Part shown: in pieces, positions 14,335-19,444 of the stretch
Layout of the letters: each line of letters starts with the position of its first letter
Position numbering within the stretch: position 1 is the first letter of the stretch
Assembly (NCBI GenBank): GCA_002428455.1
Contig: DIWL01000016.1
Location: 1,943 to 21,386 of the forward strand
Direction of reading: 5' to 3'
From: Anaerolineaceae bacterium UBA6107
GTDB lineage: Bacteria > Chloroflexota > Anaerolineae > Anaerolineales > Anaerolineaceae
Length of the DNA: 19,444 nucleotides
Notes under the pieces: model-generated
Told to the model about the DNA's origin: nothing
What the model saw: the letters and a program-made list of their open reading frames with translations, nothing else
The model's database searches: none
Made by a program: the position numbers and the translations under genes

Positions 14335-15241
14335 ATCAGCAATTGGAATGGTATTCATTATATTTGTCACGGTACTCGGTTTTTCCGCCTGTACTTCTAC
14401 CCCAACGCCCGCCTCGCAGAAGATCCCCGTGGTCGCCACCACCTCGATCCTCGCCGACGTGGTCAGCCGGGTCGGCGGCGACCGGGTGGATGTGACCTCC
14501 CTGGTACCCCCCGGCGCCAATGAACACGAATACCAGCCCTCCCCGCGTGATATCGCCGCGGTCACCGACGCCGCGCTGGTCTTTGAGGTCGGTCTAGGCC
14601 TTGAGGAATTCATGGAAACCATTATTCTGAACGCCGGGACGCAGATCGAGCCTGTCACGGTATCCGAAGGCATCACGACGCTGGAATTCAGCGGCGGTGG
14701 TGATGAGCATTTCTCCGCCGATCCTCATGTCTGGCTGGACCCTGCCAACGTGATCGTCTGGGTGCAGAACATCGAGTCCGCGTTGAGCGCGTACGACCCG
14801 GCACACAGCGATGTATATAGCGCCAACAGTGCAGCCTATATCGAAGAATTGCAGTCTCTCGACCAGTGGATTGTTGAGGAAACCAGCCTCATCCCGCCGG
14901 GTAACCGCTTGATCGTTACCGACCACATGCTCTTTGGTTATTTCGCTGAGAAATACGACTTTACCGTTGTTGGCGCCATCATTCCTTCCTACAGTTCAGC
15001 GGCGGAGGCATCCGCCCAGGACCTCGCCGCGCTGGAAGACGCCATCACACAGTATGGCGTCAAGGTCATTCTGGTTGGCAACACCGTCAACCCATCTCTC
15101 GCCAGCCGCATCGCAGATGACACCGGCATCCGCCTGGTTCAGTTCTACACTGGTTCGCTATCCGAGGCAGATGGTCCCGCTTCCACCTACCTCGATTACA
15201 TGCGCTACAACGTCAATACCATCGTCGACGCACTGGAGTAA
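14327..15241 (+). CDS. znuA: Metal (zinc-type) ABC transporter substrate-binding lipoprotein
   Basis: A 304-residue cluster A-I (ZnuA/TroA/PsaA) binding lipoprotein. The signal peptide ends in lipobox FSAC with Cys22. Metal-binding histidines are at the usual places: His67 in PGANEHEYQPSPRD, His134 in DPHVWLDP and His200 in TDHMLFGYF; the fourth ligand should be an acidic residue in the last third. The His-rich loop typical of many ZnuA proteins is reduced to DEH before DPHVW. The start is the ATG at 14327: a near-ideal AAAAGGAGG ends 6 bases before it, inside the end of zur. Upstream in-frame codons are zur shadow. ZnuA delivers metal to the ZnuC/ZnuB pair encoded next. Zn versus Mn specificity is inferred from the Zur context. 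Confidence 0.92.
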   Translation: MHKSAIGMVFIIFVTVLGFSACTSTPTPASQKIPVVATTSILADVVSRVGGDRVDVTSLVPPGANEHEYQPSPRDIAAVTDAALVFEVGLGLEEFMETIILNAGTQIEPVTVSEGITTLEFSGGGDEHFSADPHVWLDPANVIVWVQNIESALSAYDPAHSDVYSANSAAYIEELQSLDQWIVEETSLIPPGNRLIVTDHMLFGYFAEKYDFTVVGAIIPSYSSAAEASAQDLAALEDAITQYGVKVILVGNTVNPSLASRIADDTGIRLVQFYTGSLSEADGPASTYLDYMRYNVNTIVDALE

Positions 15242-15250
15242 GAGAATAAT

Positions 15251-16102
15251 ATGAAGCAAACCCTGCAGGTACCCATCCTGAGCACTCCGCAGCAGCGCCA
15301 CCCCGGCCACCGCCCCGGAACATCCATCCTGAGCGTGCGAAATCTCACGGTTGGCTATGAAAGCGGTCGTGCGCTCGATAACATCTCCTTTGAGCTGGTC
15401 ACCGGTGAACGCATGGCAGTGGTCGGTCCGAATGGAGCAGGTAAAAGCACACTATTCAAAGCCATTGCCGGGCTGCTCAAGCCTGATACCGGCAAAGTGA
15501 GCGTTTTCGGCGAGGACCCCGGCGGTCACTTTTGCATTTCCTACCTGCCCCAGCACAACCATGTAGACTGGAACTTTCCGGTCACCGTCAGAGATGTGGT
15601 GATGATGGGGCGCACACGGAAGATCGGTTTCCTGCGCCGGGCTTCCGGCAATGACCATGCAATCGTGTCAAATGCCATCGAGACCGTCGGGCTAAGTGAC
15701 TTCGCAATGCGCCAGATCAGCCAGCTTTCCGGTGGTCAGCAGCAGCGCATGTTCATCGCCCGTGCCCTTGCCCAGGAGGCCGACCTGATGCTGATGGATG
15801 AACCGGTGACCGGACTCGATACACCCTCACAAACTGAGCTTTTCGCCGTTCTCGATGCGCTGCGCTTGCAGCAGGTGACCGTCATGATTGCGCTGCACGA
15901 TCTTAAGCTCGCCGCCTCAAGCTTTGACCGTGTGATGCTGCTCAAACGACGCCTGATCGGCATCGGAAAACCGGATGAGGTTTTCACCCGGGAGAATCTG
16001 AACCAGGCCTACGGCGACCGCATCCAGGTGGAGGTGAACGGCAGTGAAATCCCGTTCATCGATGAAACCTGCTGCGGAGAAGAGGAGCATGAACATGCTT
16101 GA
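15251..16102 (+). CDS. znuC: Metal ABC transporter ATP-binding protein
   Basis: A 283-residue ATPase that powers metal uptake. Walker A GPNGAGKST (59-67), Q-loop Gln101 (YLPQ), signature LSGGQQQ (159-165), Walker B LMLMDEP (179-185) and H-loop His216 (ALHD) are all intact. About 28 residues precede the usual start of the domain (ILSVRNLTVGYE), including a His/Pro/Arg stretch. The C-terminus carries a Cys/His/Glu tail (ETCCGEEEHEHA) that could bind metal. The ATG is 9 bases after the znuA stop, behind a purine-rich AAGAGA. The tail overlaps the permease start. Confidence 0.94.
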   Translation: MKQTLQVPILSTPQQRHPGHRPGTSILSVRNLTVGYESGRALDNISFELVTGERMAVVGPNGAGKSTLFKAIAGLLKPDTGKVSVFGEDPGGHFCISYLPQHNHVDWNFPVTVRDVVMMGRTRKIGFLRRASGNDHAIVSNAIETVGLSDFAMRQISQLSGGQQQRMFIARALAQEADLMLMDEPVTGLDTPSQTELFAVLDALRLQQVTVMIALHDLKLAASSFDRVMLLKRRLIGIGKPDEVFTRENLNQAYGDRIQVEVNGSEIPFIDETCCGEEEHEHA

Positions 16103-16955
16103 TGGACTGCTGGCTCCCCTGCAATACGCTTTCATGGTCCGCGGCATGCTGGCCGCCGTCATCGTTGGTGTGGTTTGCGCTGTCCTGGGTACGTACGTGG
16201 TTTTGCGCGGTATGGCCTTTTTTGGTGATGCATTGGCGCACGCCGTGCTCCCGGGCGTGGCGATCGGCTACCTGGTCGGAGGCGGTGCCCGCGGTCCGGT
16301 GTTCTGGTTTGCCATGGCAACCGCCCTGCTCAGCGCTTTCGGTATCGGTGCGGTAAGCCGATCGGCCAAACTGAAACAGGATACTTCGATCGGTATCATT
16401 TTTGCCGGCATGTTCGCCCTGGGCGTCGCGCTGATCTCCATGGTGCGCAATTACACTGCCGATCTGACGCATTTCCTTTTTGGCGATGTGCTTGGTGTCA
16501 GTTCTCATGACCTGGTACTGACAGTGGTTTTTGGCGTGCTGATCCTGCTCATCATCTTCGCCTTCTACAAAGAATTCATGCTCATCTCCTTTGACCCCAC
16601 GCTGGCCTCCACCTTACGTCTGCCCATCCGCCGGCTGGAATACCTGTTGATCAGCTTGATCGCCATGAGCATCGTGGTCTCCCTGCAGACTGTGGGGGTT
16701 ACCTTGATGGTTGCCATGTTGATCACGCCCGCTGCTGCAGCTTCGCTGCTTACCCGCAAGCTATCCCGTATGATGATCATCGCTGCAGCGATCGCTGTTT
16801 TTTCAGGCATCACCGGACTGTACCTCTCTTATTACCTGAATATCGCCTCCGGGGCAGCCATCGTGCTCACCTGCACGATCCTTTTCGTCTTCGTCTGGGC
16901 GCTCACCACCATTGCGCGCCGCCGTGCGTCCGATGGGACGCGAGTGAACCTGTGA
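16095..16955 (+). CDS. znuB: Metal ABC transporter permease (ABC-3 family)
   Basis: A 286-residue polytopic permease of the ZnuB/MntC/TroC family. Recognisable features are YVVLRGMAFFGDALAHAVLPGVAIGYL (about 31-57), the DTSIGIIFAGMFALGVALIS segment and VGVTLMVAMLITPAAAASLLTRKL, the coupling region to the ATPase. Two ATGs compete, 16089 and 16095. The strong AGAGGAG (16081-16087) is 7 bases from the second and only 1 from the first, so 16095 is preferred. The weaker GGAGA at 16076-16080 could serve 16089. The start overlaps the znuC stop by eight bases. It is the last gene of the operon, and its stop lies within the promoter of the cyclophilin gene. Confidence 0.93.
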   Translation: MLDGLLAPLQYAFMVRGMLAAVIVGVVCAVLGTYVVLRGMAFFGDALAHAVLPGVAIGYLVGGGARGPVFWFAMATALLSAFGIGAVSRSAKLKQDTSIGIIFAGMFALGVALISMVRNYTADLTHFLFGDVLGVSSHDLVLTVVFGVLILLIIFAFYKEFMLISFDPTLASTLRLPIRRLEYLLISLIAMSIVVSLQTVGVTLMVAMLITPAAAASLLTRKLSRMMIIAAAIAVFSGITGLYLSYYLNIASGAAIVLTCTILFVFVWALTTIARRRASDGTRVNL

Positions 16956-16961
16956 TACAAT
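16953..16961 (+). promoter_or_regulatory. Candidate extended -10 of the cyclophilin gene
   Basis: TGATACAAT fits TG-n-TATAAT with one mismatch and overlaps the znuB stop codon. No good -35 is found: ATGGGA at 16933-16938 matches three of six. It suggests the isomerase can be transcribed separately from the zinc operon. No terminator is visible between the two. Confidence 0.4.
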
Positions 16962-16991
16962 CTCACCACTATTCGTACTGAAAGGATAAAC

Positions 16992-17510
16992 ATGACCGAA
17001 AAAACCAAGCAGTGGGCCACCCACCCCGAGATGATGATCGACACTTCCAAAACATATACCGCCACCTTCAAAACTGACAAAGGCGACTTCATCTGTCAGC
17101 TTTATACATCCAAAGCTCCCCGCACCGTGAACAATTTCGTGTTCCTTGCGCGCGAAGGCTTCTACGACAACACTATCTTCCACCGCGTCATCACAGATTT
17201 CATGACCCAGGGCGGCGACCCCACCGGCACCGGTATGGGCGGTCCCGGTTACAAATTCAACGATGAGTTTGACTCTTCTCTGCGTCACAAGGGAGCAGGT
17301 GTGCTTTCCATGGCCAATGCCGGACCCAACACCAACGGATCACAGTTCTTCATCACCCACGTGGATACTCCCTGGCTGGACAACAAACACTCCGTCTTTG
17401 GCCAGGTCATCAAAGGGCTGGATGTGCTGTTATCCATCCCCGCGCGTGACCCGTCCCGCAGGGATAGTCCCGCTGTCCACCTGCAAACCGTTGTGATCAG
17501 CGAAGAGTGA
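16992..17510 (+). CDS. Cyclophilin-type peptidylprolyl cis-trans isomerase
   Basis: A 172-residue cytoplasmic protein that speeds proline isomerisation during folding. Cyclophilin blocks are intact: FHRVITDFMTQGGDPTGTG holds the catalytic Arg and the Phe-x-x-Gln pattern, LSMANAGPNTNGSQFFIT lines the substrate pocket, and WLDNKHSVFGQVIKGLDVL follows with Trp and His of the active site. About 15 residues (MTEKTKQWATHPEMMID) precede the domain, with no signal peptide. AAAGGA stands 5 bases before the ATG. Its own extended -10 lies upstream and a terminator downstream. Confidence 0.95.
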   Translation: MTEKTKQWATHPEMMIDTSKTYTATFKTDKGDFICQLYTSKAPRTVNNFVFLAREGFYDNTIFHRVITDFMTQGGDPTGTGMGGPGYKFNDEFDSSLRHKGAGVLSMANAGPNTNGSQFFITHVDTPWLDNKHSVFGQVIKGLDVLLSIPARDPSRRDSPAVHLQTVVISEE

Positions 17511-17528
17511 TCCACCCCTCGAACACAG

Positions 17529-17552
17529 AAGAGACTCGATCGGGTCTCTTTT
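17529..17552 (+). terminator. Probable terminator of the cyclophilin gene
   Basis: AAGAGAC (17529-17535) pairs with GTCTCTT (17544-17550), with one further wobble and one C-G pair inside, followed by TTTT and A. It is 18 bases after the stop. The stem is short and the T-run modest. Confidence 0.65.
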
Positions 17553-17580
17553 AGTAATACTTAACAATTTTGTAGATTTC

Positions 17581-17621
17581 GAGGTAAAAATTTCGGTGCA
17601 AAAATCCCGGTGCAAAAATCC
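17581..17621. repeat. Tandem 14-bp direct repeat just upstream of a promoter
   Basis: CGGTGCAAAAATCC occurs twice head to tail at 17594-17607 and 17608-17621. A degenerate, shortened copy (GAGGTAAAAATTT) precedes it at 17581-17593. The second copy ends 2 bases before a perfect -35 (17624). This placement suggests an activator site or an A-tract upstream element. Confidence 0.7.
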
Positions 17622-17623
17622 CC

Positions 17624-17652
17624 TTGACAAGAATTTAATAATATTTTAGAAT
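17624..17652 (+). promoter_or_regulatory. Strong sigma-70-type promoter
   Basis: TTGACA (17624-17629, perfect), a 17-base AT-rich spacer and TAGAAT (17647-17652, five of six). It is among the best promoters in the window. The expected transcription start, about 17659-17661, coincides with the first base of a long hairpin. No protein-coding frame follows before the tRNA. Confidence 0.75.
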
Positions 17653-17660
17653 ACTGCTAT

Positions 17661-17703
17661 CAATCGCTTGGGTGCCCCCCTCACCCAGGCGATTGATGCT
17701 TTT
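17661..17703 (+). ncRNA. Putative small hairpin RNA or leader terminator at the transcript 5' end
   Basis: CAATCGCTTGGGTG (17661-17674) pairs with CACCCAGGCGATTG (17682-17695) over 14 bp with a single G-U wobble, loop CCCCCCT, then ATGCTTTT. The stem begins where the upstream promoter should start transcription. The product could be a ~45-base terminated RNA or a 5' structure on a longer tRNA precursor. No known RNA family is recognised. Confidence 0.45.
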
Positions 17704-17756
17704 ACGGACCAGATCACGCACAGTGTTGGTGTTGTAACCTGCGGTCAGTGATTGCC

Positions 17757-17785
17757 TTGACGATTCCAGATGGATGCGTTATATT
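17757..17785 (+). promoter_or_regulatory. Promoter of the tRNA-Arg gene
   Basis: TTGACG (17757-17762), a 17-base spacer and TATATT (17780-17785); both boxes match at five of six. The expected start lies about 13 bases before the tRNA. Confidence 0.7.
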
Positions 17786-17804
17786 TCACTCGCTCATATG
17801 GCAA

Positions 17805-17878
17805 GCCCCCGTAGCGCAATTGGATAGAGCGTTTGCTTGCGGAGCAAAAGGTTGAGTATTCGAATTACTCCGGGGGCA
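17805..17878 (+). tRNA. tRNA-Arg, anticodon GCG
   Basis: A complete 74-base cloverleaf. The acceptor stem GCCCCCG/CGGGGGC is perfect. D arm GCGC-AATTGGATA-GAGC has one G-A mismatch. Anticodon stem TTTGC/GCAAA encloses loop TTGCGGA with anticodon GCG at 17839-17841. The variable loop is AGGTT, and T arm GAGTA-TTCGAAT-TACTC is perfect. The discriminator base is A and CCA is not encoded. GCG reads CGC (and CGU by wobble), hence arginine. Most bacteria use ACG (inosine-modified) for this box, so G34 is unusual. Confidence 0.95.
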
Positions 17879-17881
17879 CTC

Positions 17882-17910
17882 AAAAAGAGCGGTTTGCCGC
17901 TCTTTTTTTT
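17882..17910 (+). terminator. Rho-independent terminator after tRNA-Arg
   Basis: AAAAAGAGCGG (17882-17892) pairs with CCGCTCTTTTT (17897-17907), loop TTTG, followed by more T residues to 17910. It starts 4 bases after the tRNA. Confidence 0.92.
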
Positions 17911-17933
17911 ATACAGATAGGAAAAGAACAACT

Positions 17934-18749
17934 ATGAACAATCGACCACAAATCCTGCTTTCAAACGATGATGGCATCCTCTCGCCGGGGTTATGGGCAG
18001 CCGCCCATGAACTTTCAAAGATCGGTTTCGTCACCGTTGCCGCCCCGCGTGAACAGCATTCAGGTGCCGGGCGCAGTGTGCCCGCCTGGACCGATGGAGA
18101 GATCAAACCTACCATCCTCACCATCGGCAACCAGGAATGGACCTGCTACGCGGTGGGCGGATCGCCCGCCCAATCCGTGCAATACGGCATCTTTGCCATT
18201 CTCAAGCGCAAGCCTGACCTGGTGGTCTCAGGGATCAACTACGGTGAGAACCCCGCCACCGATATTACTCTTTCGGGTACGGTCGGCGCCGCGCTTGAAG
18301 CTGCGTCTCACGGTATCCCCGCCCTTTCAGTCTCGCTTGAGCTGCACAACGAGGATTACCTCGGGTATTCACGCGACATTGATTTTTCCACCGCCGCCGT
18401 CTTTACCCGGCGTTTTGCCCGGCTCCTCCTGGAGAAGAAAATGCCCACTGATGTGCACGTGCTTAACGTCAACGTACCTGCCCGCGCTACAACGGACACA
18501 CCCTGGCGTGTCACACGGCTCGCCAGGCACGGTTACTTTGTGCCGTTCCTGAAGGACCCCGCCGAGACCGAAGGTATCCCCCGCATCGATGCCACGCGCA
18601 ATCCTCACTCTGATGACCTGAACGACCCGCAAACCGATGTCCATGTCTTCTTCCGCGAGAAACTGGTTTCGGTTACGCCGCTCAGCCTCGACCTCACCTC
18701 TCGCGTCGACCTGGCAGAACTGCAGCGCTCCTTCGGAACCCTGGATTAA
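17934..18749 (+). CDS. surE: 5'/3'-nucleotidase SurE (stationary-phase survival protein)
   Basis: A 271-residue metal-dependent nucleoside monophosphate phosphatase. Active-site residues are visible: LLSNDDGILSPG (Asp12, Asp13), Ser43 in EQHSGAGRSV and Asn102 in VVSGINYGEN, followed by TLSGTVGAALEA and HGIPALSVS. Length and order match the family, with a slightly extended C-terminus. The ATG at 17934 has a weak, distant AGGAAAAG. Only 23 bases separate the start from the tRNA terminator, and no convincing promoter fits there. Transcription probably depends on read-through from the tRNA or on a promoter inside it. It converges on ychF. Confidence 0.95.
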   Translation: MNNRPQILLSNDDGILSPGLWAAAHELSKIGFVTVAAPREQHSGAGRSVPAWTDGEIKPTILTIGNQEWTCYAVGGSPAQSVQYGIFAILKRKPDLVVSGINYGENPATDITLSGTVGAALEAASHGIPALSVSLELHNEDYLGYSRDIDFSTAAVFTRRFARLLLEKKMPTDVHVLNVNVPARATTDTPWRVTRLARHGYFVPFLKDPAETEGIPRIDATRNPHSDDLNDPQTDVHVFFREKLVSVTPLSLDLTSRVDLAELQRSFGTLD

Positions 18750-18751
18750 CC

Positions 18752-18780
18752 AAAAACAGCCTCTCGCGAGGTTGTTTTTT
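18752..18780. terminator. Bidirectional terminator between surE and ychF
   Basis: A stem of about 12 bp: AAAAACAGCCTC (18752-18763), loop TCGC, then GAGGTTGTTTTT with T-run to 18780. There is one G-U wobble. T-run on the + and A-run on the left arm make it work for both convergent genes. Confidence 0.88.
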
Positions 18781-18790
18781 CAATTACCAA

Positions 18791-19444
18791 TTACTTTTTC
18801 ACATTAAAGAGGATGTTGACCACATCACCGTCTTTCACGATGTATTCCTTGCCTTCAATGCGCAGTTTGCCGTGTGTTTTGGCTTCGTGCATGCTCCCCA
18901 ATGCCATCAGGTCGTCATAAGCCACCACCTCGGCACGGATGAACCCCTTTTGCAGGTCGGTGTGGATCTCCCCGGCGGCTTCAGGCGCGCTTGCACCTTT
19001 GTGCACCGTCCACGCCCGGCATTCATCCTCGCCCGCGGTGAAGAACGATTGCAATCCCAGCAGGTCATAAGAGAGCCGGATCATACGGTTCAGGCTGGGT
19101 TCCTCAATGCCGTACTCAGCCAGGAACATTTCAGCTTCGTCCGCCGGCAGCTGGGCAATATCCATCTCCAGCCTGCCCTGCAGCGCGGTCACCATGCTGT
19201 GCTGATGCGGGTAATCGATCTGCGGGGCTGCCTGCCCTTCCGAAAGATTCAATACGATCAACATCGGTTTGCGACTCAGAAAGCCGAACCCGGAGAGCAG
19301 TTTGTCCTCTTCGCTGTCGATCTCAATGTCCCGCAAGGGGATCTCGTTCGATAGGCTTTCGTGCAGGCGGTCAAACAGCACCTGCTCGCGCTCGATCAGT
19401 ACTTTCTCCCTCCCGGCGCCCTTCTTTTTCTCCTCCTGCAGCCG
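18791..19444 (-). CDS. ychF: YchF/OLA1 family GTPase/ATPase, C-terminal part (5' end outside window)
   Basis: The last 217 residues of a protein usually near 360; the frame is open to the window edge. The visible part starts in the charged coiled-coil insertion. It then has KPMLIVLNLSE, whose Asn-x-x-Glu replaces the usual NKxD guanine motif and underlies the ATP preference of YchF. The C-terminal TGS domain follows: FFTAGEDECRAWTVHKGASAPEAAG, GFIRAEVV, and the family-typical ending KLRIEGKEYIVKDGDVVNILFNVKK. YchF binds ribosomes and nucleotides and influences the stress response. The Walker A motif lies outside the window. Confidence 0.96.
   Translation of the reverse strand, partial: RLQEEKKKGAGREKVLIEREQVLFDRLHESLSNEIPLRDIEIDSEEDKLLSGFGFLSRKPMLIVLNLSEGQAAPQIDYPHQHSMVTALQGRLEMDIAQLPADEAEMFLAEYGIEEPSLNRMIRLSYDLLGLQSFFTAGEDECRAWTVHKGASAPEAAGEIHTDLQKGFIRAEVVAYDDLMALGSMHEAKTHGKLRIEGKEYIVKDGDVVNILFNVKK

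Noticed and set aside
17594..17621. Possible CRISPR-like repeat
   Set aside because: Only two adjacent 14-bp copies without spacers, and no cas genes nearby.

Overview
The window looks like chromosomal DNA from a Chloroflexota bacterium, most probably Anaerolineae. This is an inference. It rests on lipoproteins with Thr/Pro-rich linkers, a DUF5054 (GH38-like) hydrolase, GYF_2 and LiaF-like membrane proteins, GC-rich coding DNA (CGC, CTG and GCC codons are frequent) and promoters that often show a good or extended -10 with a weak -35. There is no phage, IS element or CRISPR array.

Layout. (1) 1-1062: 3' part of zwf. (2) 1142-5343, + strand: an envelope acylation locus made of an SGNH-like lipoprotein, a small lipoprotein, a 39-residue single-pass microprotein, an MBOAT acyltransferase and a membrane-anchored SGNH protein. 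The last three genes are coupled by near-contiguous or overlapping codons. The microprotein (2684-2803, too short for most gene callers) ends in Trp-Ile-Tyr-Gln-Gly-Phe, which fits the aromatic-x-Tyr-x-x-Phe C-terminal acyl-shuttle motif of DltX. This is the most interesting item in the window. (3) 5370-6646: folE on the - strand, divergent from arfB on the + strand, with a palindrome between them. (4) 6747-8256: a GYF_2-domain membrane protein on the +, then sodA on the - with a strong promoter. (5) 8522-13780, + strand: a probable operon of an MFS sugar-type transporter, a DUF5054/GH38-like hydrolase, a glycerophosphodiester phosphodiesterase and a LiaF-like/DUF4097-like envelope protein, closed by a terminator. 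(6) 13834-16955: a zinc-uptake operon, zur-znuA-znuC-znuB, behind a near-perfect Fur/Zur-family palindrome, with overlapping genes. (7) 16992-17510: a cyclophilin-type peptidylprolyl isomerase. (8) 17511-17933: an intergenic region with a tandem repeat, a consensus promoter running straight into a long hairpin, and a tRNA-Arg (anticodon GCG) with its own promoter and terminator. (9) surE on the +, converging on the 3' part of ychF on the - through a shared bidirectional terminator.

How the genes work together. The MBOAT, microprotein and SGNH set is predicted to move an acyl group from a cytoplasmic donor, through a tyrosine on the microprotein, to an extracytoplasmic serine (or cysteine) transferase and then to an envelope polymer. 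The donor and the acceptor are not identifiable here. The zur-znuACB operon is a self-contained zinc-homeostasis unit. The MFS-DUF5054-GDPD genes suggest uptake and processing of a glycoside or glycerophosphodiester. Functions are assigned by reading motifs by eye; no database search was run.
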